DNA from: Pseudomonas sp. LFM046
GTDB taxonomy: Bacteria > Pseudomonadota > Gammaproteobacteria > Pseudomonadales > Pseudomonadaceae
Length of the DNA stretch: 64,000 nucleotides
Assembly: GCF_000949385.2 (NCBI RefSeq)
Contig: NZ_JYKO02000001.1
Location: 3,274,648-3,338,647 of the forward strand
Reading direction: 5' to 3'
This document shows positions 25,365-34,012 of this stretch, in pieces (the stretch's first letter is position 1; every line of letters starts with the position of its first letter). The notes beneath the pieces were generated by a model that was given only the letters and a program-made list of their open reading frames with translations, made no database searches and was not told the DNA's origin. Made by a program: the position numbers and the translations under genes.

Positions 25365-25913
25365 CACGCCTCCTTCCTCCAAAGACCTGTGCATCCAGGA
25401 AATGGGCGGAAGCACCATCCGATTTGCCATTACCGTGCCGTCAAATTGACAGTATCGCCCCTCGCTGGCCTGCCCGGGTTCCATTGGTCAGAACCTTGGC
25501 CCGCTTTCGCTCGGGGCGGAGAACCAATTGCTATTACAGAATGCGGAGCATGCCAAAGCGGCCGGTGCGCGGAGGGTGACGTTGCCGTAGGTGCGGATGG
25601 ATGCGCTGGTGTGACGGACGAGAACACGCATTTCGACCTCTCAACTCACGCGTCGTTGGCGGTGACGCGCGCCTTGCTCGCAGGGCATCCCTGTACCAGA
25701 TGGGCCGACGCATACCGGCGTCGGCCGTCAATACAGTTGAGTCGAGGGGAAATCGCGCAGTTCAAACAAAATTCGCCGTCGATCGTGCCCCTGATACCCG
25801 GAAAGGGTCGATCGGCTCGTTGCTGCGCGTGAGGTCAAAGCGCCGTGGAGCTTGTGGGGGGTCATGCGACAAAGTTCCACCACGCGCTGGTCATTGTCCC
25901 GATGGAACTGCAG
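25365..25913. other. Intergenic/eroded region, promoter of the decarboxylase operon
   Basis: No gene recognised. A near-perfect dyad GTCAAATTGAC (25440-25450) lies ~75 bp upstream of the 59-codon ORF and is a candidate operator. The left flank (25500-25900) has only short frames with no family resemblance and borders a degraded sensor kinase, so it is probably decayed DNA. Confidence 0.45.
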
Positions 25914-26858
25914 CTAGAACCGGCTGCCGCCCTCAGCGCGATGGGTGTGCGACACCGTCCAGCCCAGGTGGTCGACAACCCGTTTGACGATGGACAGGCC
26001 CAGCCACGAGCCATTCGGCGCGTCTTCGCGCGCATGCACGAAACGGTCGAACAGACGCGCTTTCACTGCTTCGGGCAAGCCGGGGCCATTGTCCTCGACG
26101 GCAATGGCATTGGCGTCCAGATGGACCGTGATGCCCCCCCAGCTCGGTATGCAGGCAGGCATTGCGCAACAGATTGCCGACGGCGATGGCCACCAGGTCC
26201 GGGATGGCCTGCACGGTCACTTCCTCCGGAGCGTCCACCTCGATGGTCAGCGGCTTGTCTCGCAGCAACGGCTGGCAAGGCTCCACCTCGTGCTCGATCA
26301 ACTGCCGCAGCGGCACGCGCATGAGGTGGCTGCTCTCCGGAATCCTCGCCAGTTGCAGCAAGGCGGCAACCTGCTGCGCCGCGTCGGACGCATTGCGCCG
26401 AATGCGGTCAGTCATCAGCAACAGTTCCGGCTGATCTTCAGGCGCCTTGCCGGGACTTCAGCCGCCCCAAGCATGATCGTCAGCGGGGTGCGCAATTCGT
26501 GACTGACGTCAGCGGTGAACCAGCGCTCCCGTTGCAGGGCCAGGCTCAACTGGTTGGTGCGATCCTCGATGGCACGGGCCAGCACGCCGATTTCGTCCCG
26601 CGAATCGAGCCCCGGAAGCGCCTCGTCCTGCTGACCGACCTCCACGGCGCTCGCCAGGTTGGTCAGGGGCAGAATCACGCGGCTCGCACTGGCCCGACCG
26701 ATCAGCAGCGCCAAGGCGATGCCGCCGAGAAAGATCACGGTCAAGGCGAAGTAGGTCGAGGATTCGATGGATTCAAAGTCGTTCTGGTCATCCACCACCG
26801 CATGGCGCTGAGTATGGTTCAGCCTCAACAGCGTGTGACGGCGGCGAGCATCACGCAC
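25914..26858 (-). pseudogene. Degraded sensor histidine kinase
   Basis: Three frames in order encode one kinase: a membrane segment (YFALTVIFLGGIALALLIGR), HAMP-like linker and phospho-acceptor box (FTADVSHELRTPLTIM); then the dimerisation/ATPase start (QVAALLQLARIPESSHLM, NLLRNACLHTELGG); then the N and G boxes (VEDNGPGLPEAVKARLFDRF, WLGLSIVKRVVDH). Breaks are a missing G near 26445 and a shift in a C7 run at 26134-26140. The sensor N-terminus and any response regulator are missing; the remaining 5' end abuts the tail of a retropepsin/zinc-protease-like gene. Confidence 0.85.
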
Positions 26859-26950
26859 CCTCGCCGCACGTGGGCTCAGTGGTGAAGGTACGGGAAACGT
26901 CCACGGCCCCCAGGTGTTCCAGGGTTTGGCGACCGATCAGCACCGGATGG
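26851..26950 (-). pseudogene. C-terminal remnant of a retropepsin-like (ATP-dependent zinc protease family) gene
   Basis: The minus strand reads HPVLIGRQTLEHLGAVDVSR then TFTTEPTCGEGA, nearly identical to the end of the intact gene at 61792-62304 (YPVLIGRRTLEHLGAVDVSR, TFTLKPKCSA). The N-terminal two thirds, including the DTGA catalytic motif, are absent. Its stop overlaps the broken kinase frame. Confidence 0.85.
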
Positions 26951-27161
26951 CGGCACTCTGTACCGATCGGCGTCAAGAACGCGTCAAGACGCGGCATCGC
27001 TGGCGCACGGGCAAGCTGCTTGAGCGTTGACACGTTCTTCACGCAGCTGCGCGCACAGTACGCTCTTCTGCCCGCAGATGGATGGCCTCCCCTGCCGTCT
27101 CCAGCAGCCGCACCAACGACGGCGAGTCCACTCTGCATTGCCCTGCCCGGAGTACCGCTTG

Positions 27162-28118
27162 ATGACCAGCGCAGCCAATCGTCCCTTCCCGTTCCGTGGC
27201 CTATCGGCGATGAGTCGCACCGCAAAGCTATGGTTGGTGGTGGGGTTTCTGGGTACCGGCGCGGGCCTGGCCATTTCCGAACACCAGCATTGGGATGAAC
27301 GACTGGAATTCGATATCAGGAGCGGCCTGAGCGCCGCAGCTGCGCCGGGAACGAACATCTCGCTGGCGGACTACAGGGCCTACATCGACGCCAAACCGGT
27401 CAAGGGCATCGACAGGAACCTTTCTTCGGTGGCCTACGACTACGACGAGGATCGCCTGCTCGCGGTGATCAATGGCGGACCGACGGAACTCCTCGCCCTG
27501 AGCAAGTCGGGCGATGTCATCGGGCGGTATCCGCTGGACGGGTTCGGCGACGTCGAAGGCGTGGCCTATATGGGCGGGGGCCGCGTGGTGGTCAGTGATG
27601 AGCGCTCGCAGCAACTGGCTTTTTTCCAGTTGCCGGCAACACCGCAGAGTATCGCCCTCGACGAGGCGCAAACGCTGTCCCTGGGGATCAATCTGAACGG
27701 CAACAAAGGCTTTGAAGGCGTGACCTACGATGCCGAAAAGGACCGCCTGTACGTGGTGAAGGAAAAGAACCCGCGGCAGCTCTACGAGATTTCAGGCGTC
27801 GGCTCCAGCCTGGACCACCGCATGCACATCCAGATTCTCGACCGGACCGACTGGATTGGCGAAAAGGTCTTTGCGACCGATCTGTCTGACATCCATTTCG
27901 ATCCCAAGACCCGGCACCTGATCCTGCTCAGCGACGAGTCGAAGCTTCTCTTCGAAATGACCGACGACGGCGAGATTGTCAGCACGCGCAACCTGGTTGG
28001 CTGGCTGAGCGAACTGAAGCATTCTGCTCCGCAACCGGAGGGCGTCACCCTGGACAAGGACGGCAATCTCTACGTCGTCAGCGAGCCCAACCTGTTCTAC
28101 GCGTTCCGCAAGAACTGA
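27162..28118 (+). CDS. SdiA-regulated domain (YjiK-like) protein
   Basis: 318 residues. ATG 27162 has CGGAG 9 bases upstream; ATG 27210 is an alternative that starts directly at the membrane anchor (AKLWLVVGFLGTGAGLAISE). The rest is a beta-propeller with YjiK-type repeats (NLSSVAYDYDEDRLLAVING, GFEGVTYDAEKDRLYVVKEK, QPEGVTLDKDGNLYVVSEPN). The protein is probably anchored in the inner membrane facing the periplasm. Function is unknown; the family was named for SdiA regulation in E. coli. A DUF1232 gene follows after 37 bp. Confidence 0.85.
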   Translation: MTSAANRPFPFRGLSAMSRTAKLWLVVGFLGTGAGLAISEHQHWDERLEFDIRSGLSAAAAPGTNISLADYRAYIDAKPVKGIDRNLSSVAYDYDEDRLLAVINGGPTELLALSKSGDVIGRYPLDGFGDVEGVAYMGGGRVVVSDERSQQLAFFQLPATPQSIALDEAQTLSLGINLNGNKGFEGVTYDAEKDRLYVVKEKNPRQLYEISGVGSSLDHRMHIQILDRTDWIGEKVFATDLSDIHFDPKTRHLILLSDESKLLFEMTDDGEIVSTRNLVGWLSELKHSAPQPEGVTLDKDGNLYVVSEPNLFYAFRKN

Positions 28119-28155
28119 ATCGTCCGCCCTCACCCACTTTTGCCAAGGAAGCACC

Positions 28156-28545
28156 ATGCAAGGTCAATCATCGTCACTGCTCACCCGCCTCAAACAGTGG
28201 GCCCGGACGATAAAGCGGGACGTGCATGCGCTGTGGCTGGCGGCTCGCGATCCGCGCACGCCCTGGTGGGCAAAGGTGCTGGCCCTGGTTGTCGCCGCCT
28301 ATGCCCTGTCGCCCATTGACCTGATCCCGGACTTCATCCCGGTCCTTGGCTATCTGGACGATCTGGTGCTCGTGCCCTTTGGCATCTGGCTGGTGGTTCG
28401 ATTGATTCCGGTGGAGTTGATGGAGGAACACCGTGCAACCGCCGCCCAGGCCGCTTCACGCCCGGTGAGCCGAGCGGCAGCAGGCGTCTTCGTGGTGATC
28501 TGGTTGGTGGCTGCGGTGTGGCTCCTGACCTGGATGACTCGATAA
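28156..28545 (+). CDS. DUF1232 (YkvA-like) membrane protein
   Basis: 129 residues. The DUF1232 core is clear (PWWAKVLALVVAAYALSPID, LIPDFIPVLGYLDDLVLVPF), followed by a second hydrophobic segment near the C-terminus (AAGVFVVIWLVAAVWLLTWM). Small inner-membrane protein of unknown role. ATG preceded by AAGGAAG. Likely co-transcribed with the YjiK-like gene. Confidence 0.85.
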   Translation: MQGQSSSLLTRLKQWARTIKRDVHALWLAARDPRTPWWAKVLALVVAAYALSPIDLIPDFIPVLGYLDDLVLVPFGIWLVVRLIPVELMEEHRATAAQAASRPVSRAAAGVFVVIWLVAAVWLLTWMTR

Positions 28546-28656
28546 CGACTCGTCCTGCTCCCAGGGCGTCTTGACGCGTTCTTCACGGCGCCGCGCGTAG
28601 CGTTTCAGAAACCCCTGGCCCAGGCCAACCGCCTGACAATGAAGCTCGAGGTGCAT

Positions 28657-29286
28657 ATGACCACGCATCAATGCACGCGATTGTCGAAATATCAGCGTCG
28701 AGACCAACTGCTTGCCGCCGCATTGGAAATGGTGAGCGAACAGGGAACGGAAGGGTTGACCCTTGTTTCCCTCGCCCATCGCGTGGGCATCACCCACACC
28801 GTCGTGTACAGGCACTTCGAAACGCGGGCAGGTTTGCTGATCGCCTTGTGTCAGCAAGTCGATGGGCGCCAGGTCGAGACCCTGGTGAACAGGCTCAAGC
28901 GCGCCGCCCCTGACCTGCACGCGGTTGCCCGCGCCATCAGTCACGCCTACATGGCCAGCGCGCTCAGCGCCGGAAAGGAATGGTTCGCACTGCTGGCAGC
29001 ATTGAAGAGCAGTGAAGCGACGGAAACCGTGCAGCGGCAGACGACCGAGGACTACCTGGCAATCTGCAAGGACGCCCTCGCCCCTTACTCCAGCCTGCCG
29101 CCGGACCAGCTCCACTTGCGCTGCACGGGAATCCTCGGTGCCGCACAGGCGATCGCCAACGAATCGATTCACGGCCATTCCAGACTGGCCGACTCAGCCG
29201 CTTGCCTGACCGATCTGATCGTCAGCGCGATGGCTCCCGGACAGACGCCACCTGCCCTGCACAATCCCAGGCCTGGCAAACGATGA
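28657..29286 (+). CDS. TetR-family transcriptional regulator
   Basis: 209 residues from ATG 28657, which has GAGGTG 5 bases upstream; ATG 28639 is in frame. Helix-turn-helix at ~10-55 (RRDQLLAAALEMVSEQGTEG, VSLAHRVGITHTVVYRHFET). The C-terminal ligand domain is of general TetR type. It stands after the YjiK/DUF1232 pair and before a 19-codon ORF, all on the same strand. Target and ligand unknown. Confidence 0.88.
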   Translation: MTTHQCTRLSKYQRRDQLLAAALEMVSEQGTEGLTLVSLAHRVGITHTVVYRHFETRAGLLIALCQQVDGRQVETLVNRLKRAAPDLHAVARAISHAYMASALSAGKEWFALLAALKSSEATETVQRQTTEDYLAICKDALAPYSSLPPDQLHLRCTGILGAAQAIANESIHGHSRLADSAACLTDLIVSAMAPGQTPPALHNPRPGKR

Positions 29287-29319
29287 AGTCGCCGAACCGT
29301 TGAACAGAAGGAGCTGTAC

Positions 29320-29379
29320 GTGATCGAACTGACCCTGGCAGGCATCAGCCTGGCCGTCTGGCTGCTGACCGAGCCGTGA
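29320..29379 (+). CDS. Putative 19-residue membrane peptide
   Basis: GTG start with AAGGAG 6 bases upstream encodes MIELTLAGISLAVWLLTEP, a single hydrophobic helix-sized stretch flanked by acidic residues. It starts 33 bp after the tetR stop, so it could be in the same transcript. Ribosome binding site quality is the main support; it may be a small membrane protein or chance. Confidence 0.4.
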   Translation: MIELTLAGISLAVWLLTEP

Positions 29380-29413
29380 TCCGCAACCGGACCGCGAGAC
29401 CAGCTGACGACCG

Positions 29414-29635
29414 TCAAACGAGCGGAAGGTGCTTGGTCACGCAATGAATTCCGCCACCGCCGGCCACGAACGCCACGATCACCCGCTCCTGCGGGCCGTG
29501 TTCGTCGGGCATGAACCAGCTGCTGGCAAGGGCCGCTGAAACGCGGGCCGCGCCCAGGCCAAGGCCCAGGGAAGCGACGGCGCCAATTCCGCTGGCAGCC
29601 ATCACCTGTTTGATGAAATCACGGCGAGTCGACAT
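29414..29635 (-). pseudogene. Internally deleted agmatine deiminase-type gene with Tat signal
   Basis: 73 codons from ATG 29635. The N-terminus is a Tat signal (STRRDFIKQVMAASGIGAVA) followed by the agmatine deiminase start SSWFMPDEHGPQERV. After VIVAF it jumps to AGGGGIHCVTKHLP, the C-terminal nucleophile motif. About 270 residues are missing between, yet the frame stays open, so this is an in-frame deletion. It cannot be an active enzyme. It lies downstream of the intact aguA-aguB-binding protein operon on the same strand. Confidence 0.8.
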
Positions 29636-29660
29636 GGGAGATCCTCTCTCAGGTGTAATG

Positions 29661-29697
29661 GCGGGGCGCAGCAACCCATGCCCGGGTGGCGCCCCGC
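29661..29697. terminator. Hairpin after the agu operon
   Basis: Perfect 9-bp GCGGGGCGC/GCGCCCCGC arms with a GC-rich loop (ccatgcccggg), between the binding-protein gene and the deiminase remnant. No T-run, so it may slow or process the transcript rather than end it. Confidence 0.45.
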
Positions 29698-29718
29698 GCG
29701 CTCTGGCAGTGGGTGGAT

Positions 29719-30813
29719 TCAGTTGTGGAGGCTGGTCTTGAAGGTGGTCCAGGCACGCATACGCGCACGCATGTCTCGCTGCGGGATGTCCTTGCCGGGT
29801 ATCAGCCTCTTGTAGGTCGCTTCATCGACATAGATATCCGGGTTGTTGCGCATGTCCGCGTCCACCATCGGCCTGGCCTTGGCGCTGGAGGTGGGATAGC
29901 CGGTGGCGTTACTGATCGCCGCCATGTTCTCGGGGCGCATGATGAAGTTGATAAGGGCGTAGGCGTATTCCGGGTGCTGGGCATCGGCCGGGATGGCCAT
30001 GGTGTCCATCCACACCGTGGTGCCTTGCACCGGTACGCGGTACTGGAAGTTCGTCTGCTTGCCCGCCTCGTCCGAAGCGCGCTGGGCCTGGGTCATGTCG
30101 CCGCTGTAGCCGAGGGACAGGCAGATGTCGCCATTGACCAGTTGGGTGACCGGCTGCGACTGGAACTTGCGGATGTACGGCTTGATGCCCTGGAGCAGCG
30201 CCACCGCCTCGGCCAGCTCGGCCGGCTTGGCGCTGCGCGGGTCGTGGCCGAGGTAATTCAGCACCACCGCCAGCACTTCGTCGGGCGAGTCGATCATCGA
30301 GATGCCGCAATCGGCAAATGTCGCCGCCAGCTCAGGCTTGACGATCAGGTCCAGGCTGTTGACCGGCGCGCCGGCCAGGCGCTTGTCGATCATTTCCTGG
30401 TTGTACGTCAGGCCGATGGTGCCCCAGGTATAGGGCACCGTGGCGTGGCGCGAGTACGGGTAGCGGGTCTGCAACGTACGCAGGCCAGGCTCGATGTCAT
30501 CCAGGTGTTCGAGCTTGCCCGGGTCCAGCTTCTGCAGGGCGCCGGCGCGCATCAGGCGTTCGGCCACGGTGTCGCCGGGGAAGATCAGGTCATAGCCGCT
30601 GTGGCCGGACATCATCTTCGCTTCCAGGGTCTCGCTGCTGTCCATCACGTCGTAGATGACCTGGATGCCGGTTTCCTTGGTGAAGGCGCTCAGGGTGTCC
30701 GGGGCGAAGTAGTCCGCCCAGTTGTACAGGCGCAGGACCTTCTCCTCGGCCTGGACGGCACAGCTCAGGCCCACGCCCAGCGAGACAATCAACAACTTCT
30801 TGATGGCATTCAT
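29719..30813 (-). CDS. Polyamine ABC transporter substrate-binding protein (PotF/SpuD-like)
   Basis: 364 residues with a signal peptide (MNAIKKLLIVSLGVGLSCAV, cleavage after VQA). The mature protein has the PotD/PotF fold: EKVLRLYNWADYFAPDTLSA at the start, SGYDLIFPGDT, and YTWGTIGLTYNQEMID. It binds putrescine, spermidine or agmatine in the periplasm for an ABC importer; no permease or ATPase gene is beside it. Its ATG follows the aguB stop by two bases with GGAG inside the aguB end, so translation is coupled. It supplies the agmatine/putrescine pathway encoded upstream. Confidence 0.9.
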   Translation of the reverse strand: MNAIKKLLIVSLGVGLSCAVQAEEKVLRLYNWADYFAPDTLSAFTKETGIQVIYDVMDSSETLEAKMMSGHSGYDLIFPGDTVAERLMRAGALQKLDPGKLEHLDDIEPGLRTLQTRYPYSRHATVPYTWGTIGLTYNQEMIDKRLAGAPVNSLDLIVKPELAATFADCGISMIDSPDEVLAVVLNYLGHDPRSAKPAELAEAVALLQGIKPYIRKFQSQPVTQLVNGDICLSLGYSGDMTQAQRASDEAGKQTNFQYRVPVQGTTVWMDTMAIPADAQHPEYAYALINFIMRPENMAAISNATGYPTSSAKARPMVDADMRNNPDIYVDEATYKRLIPGKDIPQRDMRARMRAWTTFKTSLHN

Positions 30814-30815
30814 CT

Positions 30816-31724
30816 TCAGGCTCCCTGGCGCTGCCAGCGTTCATGGGTTTGACGTCCATCCAGCCCCAGCAACGGGCCGTACATTTCCGGGCGGCGATCG
30901 CGGTAGACGCCCCAGTTGAGGCGCTCCTCGCGCATGGCGGCGAGGTCGAGGCGCTGGACCAGCACGCCGGTGCTGTCGCGGTCGGCTTCGGCCAGCAGCT
31001 TGCCCTTGTGATCGGTGATGAACGACGAGCCGTAGAAGCGCATCCGCAGGTGTTCATCGGTAGTCGCCACTTCCTCGCCGACGCGGTTGGCGGCAATCAC
31101 CGGGAGGATGTTGGCGGCAGCGTGGCCGCGCTGGGTGAGCTGCCAGTGATCGCGGGAATCCAGCGCTGCCGCCCCCGGTTCCGAGCCGATGGCGGTCGGA
31201 TAGAGCAGCACCTCGGCGCCCATCAGGGCCAGGCAGCGGGCGGTTTCGGGGAACCACTGGTCCCAGCAGATACCGACCCCGATCCGGCCGTAGGCGGTGT
31301 CCCAGACACGGAAACCGGTATCGCCGGGGCTGAAGTACTCCTTCTCCTGGTAGCCGATGGCGTTGGGGATATGGGTCTTGCGGTACACCCCAAGCAGGCG
31401 GCCATCGGCATCGGCCACGGCCAGGGAGTTGAAGAACGCGTTGCCGGCGCGCTCGAACCAGCTCAGCGGCAGCACCACGCCCAGCTCCCGAGCCAGGTCG
31501 GCAAAGCGTTTGAGCACAGGACTGCGGCCGTATTCCTGGGCCAGGGCGAGGTGCTTGTGGTCCTGCTCGATGCAGAAGTACGGGGTGGCGAACAGCTCCT
31601 GCAGGAGGATCAGTTGCGCGCCCTTGGCGGCGGCCTCCCGCACCAGGCGCTCGGCCTGGTCGAGGTTGCTTTCAAGGTCCCAGCTGCAGGCGAACTGGGT
31701 GGTGGCGACGGTCAGCATGCTCAT
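30816..31724 (-). CDS. aguB: N-carbamoylputrescine amidohydrolase
   Basis: 302 residues, nitrilase superfamily. The catalytic Glu-Lys-Cys triad lies in ILLQELFATPYF, YRKTHIPN and GVGICWDQWFPE. It hydrolyses N-carbamoylputrescine to putrescine, CO2 and ammonia, the step after agmatine deiminase. ATG 31724 follows the aguA stop by 4 bp with GGGGTGATGG near; ATG 31718 is an alternative. Second gene of the aguA-aguB-binding protein operon. Confidence 0.95.
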   Translation of the reverse strand: MSMLTVATTQFACSWDLESNLDQAERLVREAAAKGAQLILLQELFATPYFCIEQDHKHLALAQEYGRSPVLKRFADLARELGVVLPLSWFERAGNAFFNSLAVADADGRLLGVYRKTHIPNAIGYQEKEYFSPGDTGFRVWDTAYGRIGVGICWDQWFPETARCLALMGAEVLLYPTAIGSEPGAAALDSRDHWQLTQRGHAAANILPVIAANRVGEEVATTDEHLRMRFYGSSFITDHKGKLLAEADRDSTGVLVQRLDLAAMREERLNWGVYRDRRPEMYGPLLGLDGRQTHERWQRQGA

Positions 31725-31728
31725 CCCA

Positions 31729-32778
31729 TCACCCCTTCAGCGGCCAGGCCGGCTGTTGCTGGGTGATGCAGTGCACGCCACCACCGCCGTGGGCCAGTTG
31801 GTTGATCCGCACCGGCACCACTTCTCGGCCCGGGAACGCCAGGCGCAGGGTCGCGGCGGCTTCGTCGTCGGCGGCAATGCCGTAGGCCGGCATGATGATC
31901 GCGCCGTTGGCGATATAGAAGTTGGTGTAGGAGGCACAGAACACCTCGGCGTCGCGATCCACCGCTTCGCTGGCTTCAAAGAGTTCGAGCAGCTCGAAGC
32001 GGCGCCCTTGCGCGTCGGTGGAAAGCTCCAGGGCGCGGCGGTTCTCGCGCGCCACTTCGGCGTAGGCCGAGGACGAATCGCGGGTCGCGTCCACCAGCAG
32101 CGCGCCGGGCTTGGCAAAGGCGCACACGCCATCGACGTGGCCATCGGTCATGTCGCCGGTGACGTAGTCGGGATCGCCCGGCAGCCAGATGGTCTTCTTC
32201 ACCCCCAGCAGGCGGGCGAAGATTTCCTCCATTTCCACCTTGCTCATGCCGGGGTTGCGATTGCCGTTGAGCAGCACGGATTCGGTGGTGATCAGGGTGC
32301 CCTGCCCGTCCACGTGGATGGCGCCGCCCTCGTTGGCCAGCACGGTATCGAAGCACTCCATGCCCTGGTGGCCGAGAATGCGCCTGGCCAGGCTTTCATC
32401 CAGGTCGAAGGCCGATTTTCCGCCCCAGGCATTGAAGCGCCAGTTGACGCCGGCCACGCCCAGGCGCGGATGGCAGACGAAGCTCGGGCCTGAGTCGCGG
32501 CACCAGCTGTCGTTGATCGCCAGTTCGACCAGTTCGATGTTCGGGCCACAGAGCTCGCGGGCACGGGCCACAGCGGAGGGGTCGACCACCATCATCACCG
32601 GCTCGAAGCGGGCGATGGCGTTGGCCACGCGGGCAAAGTCGACCTGCACGTCAGCCAGGGTCACGCCCCAGCCGTTTTCCCAGAGCGCCTGATTGTGGGG
32701 GAACGCCATCCAGGTGGCGGCATGCGGTGCCCATTCAGCGGGCATTACCCAGCCGTTCTGCGAATCGTTGATTTGCAT
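31729..32778 (-). CDS. aguA: Agmatine deiminase
   Basis: 349 residues. The family signature is complete: MPAEWAPHAATWMAFPHNQA at the N-terminus, NDSWCRDSGPSFV, LANEGGAIHVDGQGTLI, DGHVDGVCAFAKPG, and the nucleophile in HGGGGVHCITQQQP (Cys337). It converts agmatine to N-carbamoylputrescine and ammonia in the cytosol, allowing agmatine/arginine use as carbon and nitrogen source. First gene of the operon; a divergent LysR gene shares its 133-bp promoter region. Confidence 0.96.
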   Translation of the reverse strand: MQINDSQNGWVMPAEWAPHAATWMAFPHNQALWENGWGVTLADVQVDFARVANAIARFEPVMMVVDPSAVARARELCGPNIELVELAINDSWCRDSGPSFVCHPRLGVAGVNWRFNAWGGKSAFDLDESLARRILGHQGMECFDTVLANEGGAIHVDGQGTLITTESVLLNGNRNPGMSKVEMEEIFARLLGVKKTIWLPGDPDYVTGDMTDGHVDGVCAFAKPGALLVDATRDSSSAYAEVARENRRALELSTDAQGRRFELLELFEASEAVDRDAEVFCASYTNFYIANGAIIMPAYGIAADDEAAATLRLAFPGREVVPVRINQLAHGGGGVHCITQQQPAWPLKG

Positions 32779-32911
32779 ACAAATGCCTTGATTAAGTTTT
32801 TGTTATCACAGAGCAACCACGGCCGTGGTAGTTGCTGGCATGCTAGGCCTGTAAATGTGCAGCAACAAACGATAGATTTTGCGGATTTCTGATTAGCAGG
32901 ACTTATCAGCC

Positions 32912-33772
32912 ATGCTGAAACACTGGCCACCCCTGAATGCCCTGCGCGGCTTCGAAGCCGCCGCCCGCCTCGGCAGTTTCCACAAGGCGGCCGAAGAGCT
33001 GCACCTCACCCAGTCGGCCATCAGCCAGCAGATTCGCAGCCTGGAAAGCTACCTCGAGCAGCCGCTGTTCTTCCGCAATGGCCGCAGCGTGGCGCTGACC
33101 GATGCCGGCTTCGACCTGCTCAGCACCACCCAATCGCTGCTGCAACAACTGGCCGTAGGCATCCGCCGCCTGGACCAGTACCGCAAGCCCAACCAACTGG
33201 TGGTCAACACGACGCCCGCCTTCGCCCAACACTGGCTGGCACCACGGCTTGCGGACTTCCACCAGCGCCACCCGCAGGTCGACCTCTGGTTGCTGACCAC
33301 CGACGAAACCCCGGACATGGCCACCCAAACCATCGACATCGCCGTACGCGACGACCTCAGCGCCCAGGCCGAATGCAGTTTTCGCGTACTGCTGGAAGAC
33401 CGCCTGTATCCGGCCTGCCATCCCAGCCTGCTGGAGCTGGCGGCCGAGGCACGGACGACCCTGCATGGCGAGCGTGAAATGGACTGGAGTCACTGGCAGG
33501 TGCAGGGCGGCGTCGATGTCGGCCAGCAAAGCCGGGGGCTGAACTTCTCCGATCCCGGTTTGTTGCTCAATGCCGCCAGTCAAGGACTTGGCATTGCCCT
33601 GGTCAGCCACCTCCTGGCGGGCCATTTACGGGCCCAGGGTTGGCTGGTGCCGATGACAGAGCAGACGGTGCGCGGCCCGAACTGGAGCTGGCTGGTGCGT
33701 CGCAATCGAGAAGGCGATCCGCTCACCCGCAACTTCTGTGACTGGCTGATCGAGGCCCTGGAGCGGGGTTGA
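32912..33772 (+). CDS. LysR-family (GcvA-type) regulator, probably of the agu operon
   Basis: 286 residues. The N-terminus is of GcvA type (PPLNALRGFEAAARLGSFHK, LTQSAISQQIRSLESYLEQP, FRNGRSVALTDAG), then a ligand-binding domain. It is divergent from aguA across an AT-rich gap containing ATTAAGTTTTTGTTAT, a candidate LysR box. In P. aeruginosa aguBA is controlled by the TetR-type AguR; a LysR here would be a different control scheme. The inducer is probably agmatine or N-carbamoylputrescine (inference). Confidence 0.9.
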   Translation: MLKHWPPLNALRGFEAAARLGSFHKAAEELHLTQSAISQQIRSLESYLEQPLFFRNGRSVALTDAGFDLLSTTQSLLQQLAVGIRRLDQYRKPNQLVVNTTPAFAQHWLAPRLADFHQRHPQVDLWLLTTDETPDMATQTIDIAVRDDLSAQAECSFRVLLEDRLYPACHPSLLELAAEARTTLHGEREMDWSHWQVQGGVDVGQQSRGLNFSDPGLLLNAASQGLGIALVSHLLAGHLRAQGWLVPMTEQTVRGPNWSWLVRRNREGDPLTRNFCDWLIEALERG

Positions 33773-33842
33773 GGCGCTTTGCCGCGCCGTCGCGCGGTTG
33801 CACCCGTCAGCCTGCGAACCCCATCGGCACCGCGCCGACAGC

Positions 33843-33872
33843 ATGGGTTTCGCTCCGCTCTACCCATCCTAC
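33843..33872. repeat. Short intergenic repeat (ATGGGT...ACCCAT)
   Basis: ATGGGT (33843-33848) and ACCCAT (33862-33867), followed by CCTAC, with the TTTCGCTCCGCTC loop common in Pseudomonas intergenic repeats. The same loop words appear in opposite sense at 53704-53720. Confidence 0.5.
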
Positions 33873-34012
33873 TTGAGCGTCCGAGCCGCCAGCGGACGCA
33901 CAAAAAAGTCTTCCCCTTTTCAGCGCCCATCCCGGAAAATCCGCGCCTGCCCGCGCCCCGATAGCCCGGCACCCCCTCGTTACCCACGCCACGCAATCCC
34001 GTCGAGTTCCCT

